The translations under genes were made by a program, and so were the position numbers. 16,623 nucleotides of DNA. Origin: an uncultured cyanobacterium. Its GTDB lineage: Bacteria; Cyanobacteriota; Cyanobacteriia; PCC-6307; Cyanobiaceae. Under the pieces are notes generated by a model. That model was not told the DNA's origin and did no database searches. It saw nothing but the letters and a program-made list of their open reading frames with translations. Positions 1 through 6,967 of the stretch are shown in pieces (within the stretch, counting starts at the first letter, position 1; each line of letters begins with the position of its first letter). The stretch covers positions 1 through 16,623 of the forward strand of contig CAIXOZ010000016.1 in assembly GCA_903921295.1 (NCBI GenBank). Reading direction: 5' to 3'.

Positions 1-853
1 CAACTCCACCGCCGCCATCGCCGCCCATGCCGGTCTGGAGTGCTGTGTGTTCATCCCCAGCGATCTGGAGCTGGGCAAAGTGCTTGGCACCCTGATCTAC
101 AACCCCACCCTGATGGCGGTGAAGGGCAACTACGACCAGGTGAATCGCCTCTGCTCTGAGGTGGCCAACACCTATGGCTGGGGGTTCGTGAACATCAACC
201 TCCGTCCCTATTACTCCGAGGGATCCAAGACCCTGGGCTACGAGGTGATCGAGCAGCTTGGTTGGCAACTGCCGGATCACATCGTCGCCCCCCTGGCCTC
301 CGGCTCCCTGTTCACCAAGATCCGCAAGGGTTTTGATGAATTCATCAAGGTCGGGCTCGTTGAGGAGAAATCGGTGCGCTTCAGCGGTGCCCAGGCCGAG
401 GGGTGCTCACCGATTGCCCAGGCCTTCGCCGAGGGCCGCGACTTCATCACGCCGGTCAAGCCGAACACGATCGCGAAGTCGATCGCGATCGGCAATCCCG
501 CCGATGGCCCCTATGCCATCGACATCGCCAACCGCACCAACGGTTCGATCGCAGCCGTCAACGATGACGAGATCATTGAAGGCATCAAGCTCCTCGCAGA
601 AACCGAGGGTGTGTTCACCGAAACCGCCGGCGGGACCACGATCGCGGTGCTCAAGAAGCTGGTGGAACAGGGCAAGATCAATCCCGAGGAAACCACCGTC
701 GCCTACATCACCGGCAATGGCCTCAAGACCACCGAAGCCGTGAGCGCCTCGATCGGTGAGCCGTTCCTGATCGAAGCCCAGCTCGACAGCTTCCGTTCCG
801 CCTGGGATCGCGCCCAGTCTCTGCAGCGCGCCACCTGGGAGACGGTGGGCTGA
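1..853 (+). CDS. thrC: Threonine synthase, 5'-truncated by the window edge
   Basis: Threonine synthase is a PLP enzyme that converts O-phosphohomoserine to threonine in the cytoplasm. The reading frame is open from base 2 and gives 283 residues to the TGA at 851-853. The visible part begins at the conserved NSTAAIAAHAGL stretch just after the cofactor lysine, so the lysine itself lies upstream of the window. Family features seen are an IPS...LGKV-type segment, the SGAQAEGCSPI region, the KPNTIAKSIAIGNPADG loop, TETAGGTT and the C-terminal ITGNGLKT. About 70 N-terminal residues should be missing compared with the short-form family. The next gene starts 108 bases downstream on the same strand. 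Identity is clear; the true start cannot be seen. Confidence 0.95.
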   Translation, partial: NSTAAIAAHAGLECCVFIPSDLELGKVLGTLIYNPTLMAVKGNYDQVNRLCSEVANTYGWGFVNINLRPYYSEGSKTLGYEVIEQLGWQLPDHIVAPLASGSLFTKIRKGFDEFIKVGLVEEKSVRFSGAQAEGCSPIAQAFAEGRDFITPVKPNTIAKSIAIGNPADGPYAIDIANRTNGSIAAVNDDEIIEGIKLLAETEGVFTETAGGTTIAVLKKLVEQGKINPEETTVAYITGNGLKTTEAVSASIGEPFLIEAQLDSFRSAWDRAQSLQRATWETVG

Positions 854-961
854 GCTCCATCCACCCGTCATCGGTCGCTCACCCCTCACGGGCGCCTGGA
901 TCTGTCTTCCCCACGCGAAGCGGCTCTCCGTTCCCGACTCTTCTTTTTCTGTTTCTTCGTC

Positions 962-1237
962 ATGACTGTTCAGGTTCTGATCCCCACCCCCCTGCAGAAG
1001 TTCACCAACAACGAGGCCACCGCGTCCCTCGAAGCCAGCAGCGTGGATGATCTGCTTCAGGCTCTGGAAGGCCGTTATCCCGGCATCCTCGGCCGCCTCT
1101 GTGATGAGGGCGGCAAGCTGCGTCGCTTCCTGAATGTCTACGTGAACAGTGAGGACATCCGCTTCCTCGACAACCAGTCCACGGCTCTTGCCGATGGCGA
1201 CGAGGTGAGCATCGTGCCTGCGGTCGCCGGCGGTTGA
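962..1237 (+). CDS. MoaD/ThiS-family ubiquitin-like sulfur carrier protein
   Basis: This 91-residue protein has the beta-grasp pattern of MoaD/ThiS proteins: an N-terminal VQVLIPTPL strand, a helix around residues 28-46 ([15 protein letters not shown]), the FLNVYVN strand near residues 56-62, a [14 protein letters not shown] ending, and a C-terminal Gly-Gly that is the last coded dipeptide. In this family the terminal Gly is adenylated and converted to a thiocarboxylate that donates sulfur. Its position right after thrC, rather than in a moa or thi cluster, suggests a role in amino-acid sulfur chemistry (CysO- or HcyS-like) rather than molybdopterin synthesis; that is inference. No clear Shine-Dalgarno is present; the 25 bases before the ATG are T/C-rich. 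No E1-like activating enzyme or JAMM protease is in the window. Confidence 0.88.
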   Translation: MTVQVLIPTPLQKFTNNEATASLEASSVDDLLQALEGRYPGILGRLCDEGGKLRRFLNVYVNSEDIRFLDNQSTALADGDEVSIVPAVAGG

Positions 1238-1296
1238 ACCCGGCACTGCTTTCCATTGATTAGCCTCCACGAACTCTTCGTACGGTTGGAGACCCC

Positions 1297-2310
1297 GTGA
1301 TCACGCCGTCTCCGATGGCCCTGGCCTCCAGCCAGGTTCCAGCGACCCTCGACAGCCACGGGCCCCTGGCGGATGCCGATCAGGCGCTCCCGGGCACAGC
1401 CAAGGCGCTTCTGTTTGATTACCGCCAGGCGGCCAATCCGGTGCGTCCAGGCCTCACCGAGCCGATTCCCTGCCATCGCTGGGATGCCGCTCTGCATTCC
1501 CAGGGGCCGACGGCGATCCTGCCCCTCGATCTCAGTGCCGAACTCGGCTGTGCCGCTCCGGCCACCAGCCCGGGCCTGGCGGCCCATTTCGTGCGCATTG
1601 AAGCCGGGGATCGCCTCAGCGTCGCTGCCGTTGCCACGAGCTCGCTCTTCTTCGTGCTGTCCGGCCAGGGCCAGTGCAGTCGCGACTCTGCGCCGGGTGC
1701 GCCAGCCATGGAGCTGGCCTGGCAGGCGGGTGATCTGTTCGTTCTTCCCGCCGGTGCTGATCCGGAGCTGCGGGCCAGCCAGACCAGCGTTCTCTACTGG
1801 GTGCATGACGCCCCGCTGCTTCGCTATCTGGGCGTGCAGCCCCTGAGTCCTCGCTTTGAGCCCACGCTCTATCCAGCCGCATGGCTGCAGGCAGAGCTGC
1901 AGCGTCTGGCCGCTGCACCGTCGAGCCGTCAGAGCAATCGCCTCAGTCTGCTGCTGGCCAATCGTGACCTCCCCAGCACCCGCACCGTCACCCACGTGCT
2001 CTGGGCGATGTATGGCATGGTGCCTCCCGGCGCCACCCAGCCTCCGCACCGTCACCAGTCGGTGGCTCTTGATCTGATCATCGACTGCGATCCAGGCTGT
2101 TACACCCTGGTGGGCACCGATCTCGATGCCGAGGGCAACATCCGCAACCCCCAGCGCATCGACTGGCAGGCCGGCGGTGTGTTCGTCACGCCACCCGGCC
2201 ACTGGCATGCCCACGTCAATGCCAGCAGTCGCGTCGCCCATCTGCTGCCGATTCAGGATGCCGGGCTGCAGACCTACCTGCGCACCCTCGACATCCGCTT
2301 CGCCGGTTGA
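1297..2310 (+). CDS. Two-domain cupin protein, gentisate-dioxygenase-like
   Basis: The protein has 337 residues if it starts at the GTG at 1297, which has a GGAGA motif five bases upstream; the ATG at 1315 is a weaker alternative. It looks like a bicupin. The N-terminal cupin (about residues 94-155, with LSGQG and WQAGDLFVLP turns) lacks the metal-binding histidine pattern. The C-terminal cupin (about 235-320) keeps PPHRHQ (H251, H253) and GHWHAH (H302, H304, H306), so one metal centre is likely. The arrangement recalls gentisate 1,2-dioxygenase and related ring-cleaving or storage-type bicupins, but the substrate cannot be read from sequence. It lies 59 bases after the sulfur carrier gene, possibly in the same transcript. 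No signal peptide or membrane segment is seen. Confidence 0.75.
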   Translation: MITPSPMALASSQVPATLDSHGPLADADQALPGTAKALLFDYRQAANPVRPGLTEPIPCHRWDAALHSQGPTAILPLDLSAELGCAAPATSPGLAAHFVRIEAGDRLSVAAVATSSLFFVLSGQGQCSRDSAPGAPAMELAWQAGDLFVLPAGADPELRASQTSVLYWVHDAPLLRYLGVQPLSPRFEPTLYPAAWLQAELQRLAAAPSSRQSNRLSLLLANRDLPSTRTVTHVLWAMYGMVPPGATQPPHRHQSVALDLIIDCDPGCYTLVGTDLDAEGNIRNPQRIDWQAGGVFVTPPGHWHAHVNASSRVAHLLPIQDAGLQTYLRTLDIRFAG

Positions 2311-2463
2311 GTCCGGCCTGGCAGACCCTTCGGCCAGGACGTAGGGCCCCTGGTCGGGGTCGCCTCTGACCCGCTTCCCATCGTCTCGTCCGGCAGCCGG
2401 CTGCTCCCCTGAGGTTCTCGCCCGGCTGCCGAGGTCCGGCCTGGCGGGTTCAGCTCCTCGTTC
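2311..2463. terminator. Inverted repeats between convergent genes, possible bidirectional terminator
   Basis: This 153-base gap separates the cupin gene from the converging ftsH gene. A perfect 10-base inverted repeat, CGGCAGCCGG at 2391-2400 and CCGGCTGCCG at 2422-2431, can form a GC-rich stem with a 21-base loop. A second, shorter pair (CCTGGC / GCCAGG) lies near 2317-2338. The 12-mer GTCCGGCCTGGC occurs twice, at 2311-2322 and 2434-2445. No T-run follows the stems on either strand, so termination is inferred from position and structure only. Confidence 0.4.
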
Positions 2464-4428
2464 TCAGCGTGGACTCGGCGTCAGTGGCGCGGTGGCTGAG
2501 CCTGCGGCCGCATCGGCCGCCACGATCGCCCGCAACCGATCGCCTTCGATGGTTTCATCGCTGATCAGTTCCTCCACCAGGGCATCCATCAGCCGGCGCC
2601 TTGGCAGCAGCAGGGTCAGCGCCTGATCGAGGGCCTGGCGGGCCAGCTGCCGCACGGCCTGATCGATTCTGTTGCCCGTGATCATCGAGTGGCTCGGCTG
2701 GGGCCGCAGCCAGTCGCGACCGAGGAAGACCTCCGAGCCGTCGGCATCCAGTGCCACCGGCCCGAGATCGGAAAAGCCGAAGCGCGTGACCATCTCACGG
2801 GCCAGGCGGCTGACCATCTCCAGGTCACCGGAGGCTCCCTGCGTGATCTCGCTCGGACCGAAGACCACGAGTTCAGCAGCACGACCGCCGAGGGCCACAA
2901 CCAGGCGCGCCTTGAGATCGGCCTTGCTCACCAGTCCGGAATCGAGGCGTTCCTCATCCGGGGTCATGCGGGCAAAACCGCCGATCCCACCGGCGCGGGG
3001 CAGGAGGGTCACCTTGTCGAGGCGATCGGCCTGGGGCACGAGGGCGGTGAGCAGGGCATGGCCGATTTCGTGGTACGCGATCAGACGCTTCTTGGCGTTG
3101 TCCTGAAGGGGGGCCACCGCCAGGCCCATGGTGATCCGTTCCAGGGCATCACTGAGGGCGGAATCCTCGATCGTCTGCCGCTCACGGCGGGCCGTGAGGA
3201 TGGCCGCTTCGTTCAGGAGGTTGGCGAGATCGGCCCCGGAGAAGCCAGGTGTTCTCAGGGCCCAGGCGGCCAGGGATACGCTCTCATCCAGGGGCTTGCT
3301 GCGGGCGTGGACCGCCAGGATCTGCTCCCTGCCCCGCCGATCGGGTAAATCGACCCGGATCTGGCGATCGAAGCGCCCCGGGCGCATCAGGGCCGTGTCG
3401 AGGACGTCCGGTCGATTGGTCGCGGCCAGCAGCACCACCCCGGAGTTCTCCTCGAAGCCGTCCATCTCCGTCAGGAGCTGGTTGAGGGTCTGTTCACGCT
3501 CGTCGTTGCCGCCGCCGATACCGGCGCCCCGCTGGCGGCCGACGGCATCGATCTCATCGATGAAAATGATGCAGGGAGCCTTCGCCTTGGCCTGGCGGAA
3601 GAGGTCGCGCACACGGCTGGCGCCGACGCCGACGAACATCTCGACGAATTCCGAGCCTGAAAGCGAGAAGAACGGCACGCCGGCCTCGCCGGCGATCGCG
3701 CGCGCCAGCAGGGTCTTGCCCGTGCCTGGCGGGCCGATCAACAGCACCCCTTTGGGGATGCGGGCGCCGATGCTGGTGAAGGTTTCGGGGGTTTTGAGGA
3801 AGGTGACCACCTCCTGCAGCTCCTCTTTGGCCTCGCCGATCCCGGCAACGTCCTCAAAGCGCACGGTGTCCTGGGATTCGGCCTGCACACGGGCCTGGCT
3901 GCGTCCGAAGCCGATCGCCCGATTCGCCACCTGGGCTGAGCGACGGATCAGGAGCGCCAGACCACCGATGACCAGCGCCGCCAGAAGCAGATTGGAGACC
4001 AGGGCGGCATTGGCTTCACTCTGGCGATCGTCACGAACGCTCAGGGGCACTCTGGCGGCTTCCGCGGTCCGTAGCAGCAGCGTGTCGTTGGCAAAGACCG
4101 GCACCGTCTGCTGCTCGCCATTCTTGAGCCTGACCTGGACATCCCGCTGCCGCGGTGAGAGCACCAGCTCCTTGACGTTGCCGCTGCGGATGGATCGCAG
4201 CAGGCCGCTGTACGACATCGAAGGGGCCGGTTTCAACCCGAGCCACTGCATCAATCCAGACCTGGGGGCGCCAGCAGGCGCGGTTGTCCCGGCCTGTTCC
4301 GGTGCCGAGCCCTTGGTGGGCGCAGAAATCCCCTGGCCAGCGCCAGGCTGGGATTCGGCAGCTGCAGAAAGCCTGGGTGTCGGCGCTGGAGCAGGTGTCT
4401 GTAGGGCCGGCGACTGGGTGTTGCTCAC
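2464..4428 (-). CDS. ftsH: FtsH-type AAA+ membrane zinc metalloprotease
   Basis: FtsH proteases extract and degrade membrane and soluble proteins, including photosystem II subunits in cyanobacteria. The start chosen is the GTG at 4428 (654 residues); longer starts would run antisense through rpmF and its leader. Seen: Walker A GPPGTGKT (residues 232-239), Walker B IIFIDEID (287-294), the SRH with R349 and R352, the zinc motif HEIGH (453-457) and the probable third zinc ligand D535 in GASGDLE. One membrane helix is clear at about 143-161, right before the AAA module. The usual first helix is absent; instead residues 1-70 are Pro/Ala/Ser-rich, with the periplasmic-type [20 protein letters not shown] segment at 73-92. 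Family assignment is certain; which cyanobacterial FtsH paralogue it matches is not. Confidence 0.95.
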   Translation of the reverse strand: MSNTQSPALQTPAPAPTPRLSAAAESQPGAGQGISAPTKGSAPEQAGTTAPAGAPRSGLMQWLGLKPAPSMSYSGLLRSIRSGNVKELVLSPRQRDVQVRLKNGEQQTVPVFANDTLLLRTAEAARVPLSVRDDRQSEANAALVSNLLLAALVIGGLALLIRRSAQVANRAIGFGRSQARVQAESQDTVRFEDVAGIGEAKEELQEVVTFLKTPETFTSIGARIPKGVLLIGPPGTGKTLLARAIAGEAGVPFFSLSGSEFVEMFVGVGASRVRDLFRQAKAKAPCIIFIDEIDAVGRQRGAGIGGGNDEREQTLNQLLTEMDGFEENSGVVLLAATNRPDVLDTALMRPGRFDRQIRVDLPDRRGREQILAVHARSKPLDESVSLAAWALRTPGFSGADLANLLNEAAILTARRERQTIEDSALSDALERITMGLAVAPLQDNAKKRLIAYHEIGHALLTALVPQADRLDKVTLLPRAGGIGGFARMTPDEERLDSGLVSKADLKARLVVALGGRAAELVVFGPSEITQGASGDLEMVSRLAREMVTRFGFSDLGPVALDADGSEVFLGRDWLRPQPSHSMITGNRIDQAVRQLARQALDQALTLLLPRRRLMDALVEELISDETIEGDRLRAIVAADAAAGSATAPLTPSPR

Positions 4429-4512
4429 GCGACTGACTGCATGGGCGGAGCTTAGCGATTTGACGAAAGGCAAGGTGAGATTGGAAGATCTTGGTTTGGC
4501 TGATCGATCGGG
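4429..4512. promoter_or_regulatory. Divergent ftsH / rpmF promoter region
   Basis: Only 84 bases separate the ftsH start (minus) from the rpmF start (plus), so both promoters must lie here or in the neighbouring gene. For rpmF, TTGACG at 4460-4465 is a good -35 match; 18 bases later GAAGAT at 4484-4489 is a weak -10 match, which would put the transcript start about 17 bases before the ATG. For ftsH, TAAGCT on the minus strand (4454-4449) fits the relaxed TAnnnT -10 element of cyanobacteria. These are pattern matches only. Confidence 0.35.
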
Positions 4513-4692
4513 ATGGCTGTTCCCAAGAAGAAAACCTCCAAAGGCAAGCGGAACCAGCGCCATGCCACCTGGAAGGCCAAGGCTGCTGTCGCGGCTCAGA
4601 AGGCCATGTCGATCGGCAAAGCCGTGCTCAGCGGCCGTGCCCAGGGCTTCGTTTATCCCGTCGCTGAAGACGCCGACTCCGAAGAGAGCTGA
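4513..4692 (+). CDS. rpmF: 50S ribosomal protein L32 (bL32)
   Basis: This short gene codes for 59 residues beginning [20 protein letters not shown], the typical bL32 N-terminus, with the basic, Lys/Arg-rich first half expected of a ribosomal protein that binds 23S rRNA. As in many cyanobacterial and plastid L32 proteins, the four-cysteine zinc motif is absent. The second half ([17 protein letters not shown]) ends in an acidic tail. It is divergent from ftsH, and its last 40 bases overlap tail-to-tail with the open frame of the glycerate kinase gene on the minus strand. There is no strong Shine-Dalgarno, only GGG just before the ATG. Confidence 0.96.
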   Translation: MAVPKKKTSKGKRNQRHATWKAKAAVAAQKAMSIGKAVLSGRAQGFVYPVAEDADSEES

Positions 4693-5828
4693 TCGTTCCC
4701 CGATCGGTTGAATGGCCAGTCCGACGTCCGTCCGCACCAGCGGCAGCGACGCTGGCCATCCAGGAGGGCCACAACCTGCGCTCCTGCCCTCGGTGCCTTC
4801 TGAAGGCCTGAGAGTTTCGTGGCCGGGGCATCCGTCAGGGCCCCATTCCGGTTCCCTTCAGGAGAGCATTCCTGCTCTGCCCAGGGCGGCCTTTCTTTCC
4901 GTTCCGATGGCGGACTGCTGCTTCTGCCAGGGTCCAGGGGGGACGTCAGCAGCGGGTCCTGATAAAGCTCCGGTGGCAGTGAGACAAGGCTGGACCGCAC
5001 CAGGGCGTCCAGGGCCGCCGGCTTCAGCCACCCCCCGCCGGCGCGTCGCTGACGGGCTTCCGCCTGGGCCCGCCAGCGCCTTGGCAGCGTCCAGGCGACC
5101 GGCCTCAGCATCCAGAGTCCTTCGAGCTGGTCCCACAGCCCCTCGTAGGCCCTGAGGTTGGTGTTCCACCGGGGAATCCAGGCCCGCTCCTGGGCACTGG
5201 GTGTCAGCCAGGACACACCGGTTGCCCCATCGGTCGTTTCGCCCTGGCGCAGCGACTGCTCCAGGGTTGATTCGGACAGCGCGCGGCAGCCGATCAACCA
5301 GCCCTCGAGCACCAGCACATCGGCGGTGTGCTCGCTCCAGCCATCCCGTTCCCCTTCGCCCCCCGCCAGCGTTTTGTTGAACCGCGGCAGCTTCAGGCTG
5401 CTGCCATCCCGCCAGCGACCGATCGCCTCCAGCAGCAGGGGAATGTCGTGGCTGCCTGGAGGGACGCGGCTGACTCCGAAGGGGTTGCCGTCCAGCCGCT
5501 GCCGTCGTTCGTGCAGCGGACGGTAGGCGTCATCGATCGAGGCCACGGCCAGACGCAGGCCGAAGCGGGGAGCCAGTTGCAGCAGCTGCCGGGCCAGCGT
5601 GCTCTTGCCGGCTCCGACCGGCCCATTCAGTCCGATCACCACCGGCCGGCCGTTGTGCCGGAAGCGCTGTTGGGCGTGAGCCAGCAGCGGCAGGCTGAAG
5701 GGAACGGTCAGGCTGCCCGTCTCCAGTGCAGTGGGCAGGTTCTGCAGCTCCGGCGGCCAGTCTTGGCGGTCCTCTGCCAGTCCCACCCAGGCGCGCAGAC
5801 GGCGTTGCGCCGCGTCCGGCTCGGTCAT
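4653..5828 (-). CDS. D-glycerate 3-kinase, plant-type (GLYK)
   Basis: The enzyme phosphorylates D-glycerate to 3-phosphoglycerate, the last step of photorespiratory 2-phosphoglycolate salvage. The 391-residue protein has the P-loop [12 protein letters not shown] (66-77), the ASIDDAY segment (96-102), [15 protein letters not shown] (114-128), the LPRFNK segment (147-152) and [10 protein letters not shown] (171-180), the phosphoribulokinase-like layout of plant-type GLYK. The conserved domain appears to end near [10 protein letters not shown] (285-294); about 95 further residues of low-complexity and non-family sequence follow before a TAA inside rpmF. The ATG overlaps the stop of the ycf20-type gene (ATGA), with AAGGTGGGG just before it, so translation is probably coupled. 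The missing normal stop may be a real extension or a 3' frameshift. Confidence 0.85.
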   Translation of the reverse strand: MTEPDAAQRRLRAWVGLAEDRQDWPPELQNLPTALETGSLTVPFSLPLLAHAQQRFRHNGRPVVIGLNGPVGAGKSTLARQLLQLAPRFGLRLAVASIDDAYRPLHERRQRLDGNPFGVSRVPPGSHDIPLLLEAIGRWRDGSSLKLPRFNKTLAGGEGERDGWSEHTADVLVLEGWLIGCRALSESTLEQSLRQGETTDGATGVSWLTPSAQERAWIPRWNTNLRAYEGLWDQLEGLWMLRPVAWTLPRRWRAQAEARQRRAGGGWLKPAALDALVRSSLVSLPPELYQDPLLTSPLDPGRSSSPPSERKERPPWAEQECSPEGNRNGALTDAPATKLSGLQKAPRAGAQVVALLDGQRRCRWCGRTSDWPFNRSGNDQLSSESASSATG

Positions 5829-6169
5829 GACCCCACCTTGAAGGCTTCGAAGACCACGGCGTAGACCAGGCCGATGCGGAGGTTGTCCCCCACGGCCCAG
5901 GCCAGGGGGGCCGGATCCCTGACCCAGCGGCTGCGCAGGCGAACAACCACCTCCAGGATCAGCACAATCGCCAGCACCACCGCCGGCCGCACGGTGAATC
6001 TGGCCAGCCAGAACGAGGTGATGTTGTTGCCCAGGTACATCCCGAACAGAAGGGCCAGCACCAGCAGGGCCCGGCGCCACCAGGGCCCTGGCCAGGCCCC
6101 CTGGAGCTGGCGGTTCAGGGACCGCAGGACCGCTTCCAGTCGGGTGTTCTGGGGCCGGGTTGAGGCCAT
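5825..6169 (-). CDS. ycf20: Ycf20-family (DUF565) membrane protein
   Basis: This 114-residue protein has a basic N-terminus (residues 1-33) followed by three hydrophobic segments at about 34-55, 61-79 and 98-112, and ends in FEAFKVGS, closely matching the C-terminal signature of the Ycf20/DUF565 family of cyanobacteria and plastids. The middle segments carry the family's GMYLGNNITSFW and NLRIGLVYA patterns. The biochemical role is unknown; plant and algal homologues are linked to thermal dissipation of excess light. The ATG lies three bases after the stop of the upstream phosphatase gene, and the TGA overlaps the glycerate kinase start, so it is the middle gene of a three-gene operon. Confidence 0.88.
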   Translation of the reverse strand: MASTRPQNTRLEAVLRSLNRQLQGAWPGPWWRRALLVLALLFGMYLGNNITSFWLARFTVRPAVVLAIVLILEVVVRLRSRWVRDPAPLAWAVGDNLRIGLVYAVVFEAFKVGS

Positions 6170-6172
6170 CGT

Positions 6173-6967
6173 CTAAGCGTTTCCGCAGCAGAGGTTCGCG
6201 AGATAATCGAGATCGATCCAGTCGTTCCTCGACGTCGGGCCCTGAAGTGCCTTTGCTGTCTGCCCAGGTTCTCCCAGTCCATCCCAGACGGCGGACGCGC
6301 TGCTGAAGTGCTCCAGGGGGTCGCTGGCGCTGAAGGTGCTGAGGGTCACCAGGGTGGTCAGGCCCGCAGCCCGTGCGGCTTTCAGGCCTGGGATCGAATC
6401 CTCGATCGCCACCATGCGCTCGGCCGGCAAGCTCAGGCTGGCGATCGCCCGTTGGTAGGCCTGCGGATCCGGTTTCTTTCGCTGCACATCCTCGCCGCAG
6501 ATCCAGAGCGAGAAGGCGGTGCTGAGATCGGCCAGCTGACTGCGCACCAGGGCCTCCACCGCCCCACGGCCGCTGGTGGTGACAATGGCCTGGCACCAGC
6601 CGGCCTGCTGCGCGGCCTCGATCAGACGGCGCACGCCGGGCCTGAGGCGGATCTCGCCTTGCGCCACAAGTGCGGCGTAATGCCGTTGCTTGCTGGCCTG
6701 CAGTCGCTCCACCCGATCGGGATCGGGCCGGACGCCCTCGCGCTGGAGCAGATCGTGACCGAGCCGTTCCCTGCCGCCGGCAATGGACAGCAGCTGCCGG
6801 TACTGCTCCACGCTCCACTGCCAGTCGAGCCCTGCCTCGGCCAGGGCCCGGTTGAAGGCCAGGCGGTGGCCATCCCGTTCTGTTTCCGCCAGGGTGCCAT
6901 CCACATCCCAGAGCAGGGCACCCGGGGAATCCTGGGGGGGCACAGGGGGTGTCAGGGCAATGACCAT
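6173..6967 (-). CDS. cbbY: HAD-superfamily sugar phosphatase, CbbY-like
   Basis: The 264-residue protein has all four HAD motifs: DVDGT with D21 and D23 (nucleophile and acid/base), VTTSGR with T131/S132, K165 in RKKPDP, and IEDSIPG with E189/D190. The cap insert after motif I, beginning ETERDGHRLAFNRA, fits the CbbY group, whose members hydrolyse xylulose-1,5-bisphosphate, an inhibitory side product of Rubisco. Related beta-phosphoglucomutase and phosphoglycolate phosphatase groups are possible alternatives. The ATG at 6967 is the only good start; it sits in CCATGG, which also contains the likely recJ start on the other strand. It is the first gene of the operon with the ycf20-type and glycerate kinase genes. 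Confidence 0.85.
   Translation of the reverse strand: MVIALTPPVPPQDSPGALLWDVDGTLAETERDGHRLAFNRALAEAGLDWQWSVEQYRQLLSIAGGRERLGHDLLQREGVRPDPDRVERLQASKQRHYAALVAQGEIRLRPGVRRLIEAAQQAGWCQAIVTTSGRGAVEALVRSQLADLSTAFSLWICGEDVQRKKPDPQAYQRAIASLSLPAERMVAIEDSIPGLKAARAAGLTTLVTLSTFSASDPLEHFSSASAVWDGLGEPGQTAKALQGPTSRNDWIDLDYLANLCCGNA

Noticed and set aside
3128..4711. 527-codon open frame on the plus strand
   Set aside because: It is antisense to ftsH, where all motifs are intact, and shows only Arg/Ser/Pro-rich shadow composition typical of GC-rich DNA.
4429..4737. Longer FtsH start upstream of 4428, which would add a hydrophobic stretch ([14 protein letters not shown]) like a first membrane helix
   Set aside because: That stretch is exactly antisense to the highly conserved start of rpmF and its leader, so its hydrophobicity follows from the Lys-rich L32 codons; the GTG at 4428 avoids this overlap.
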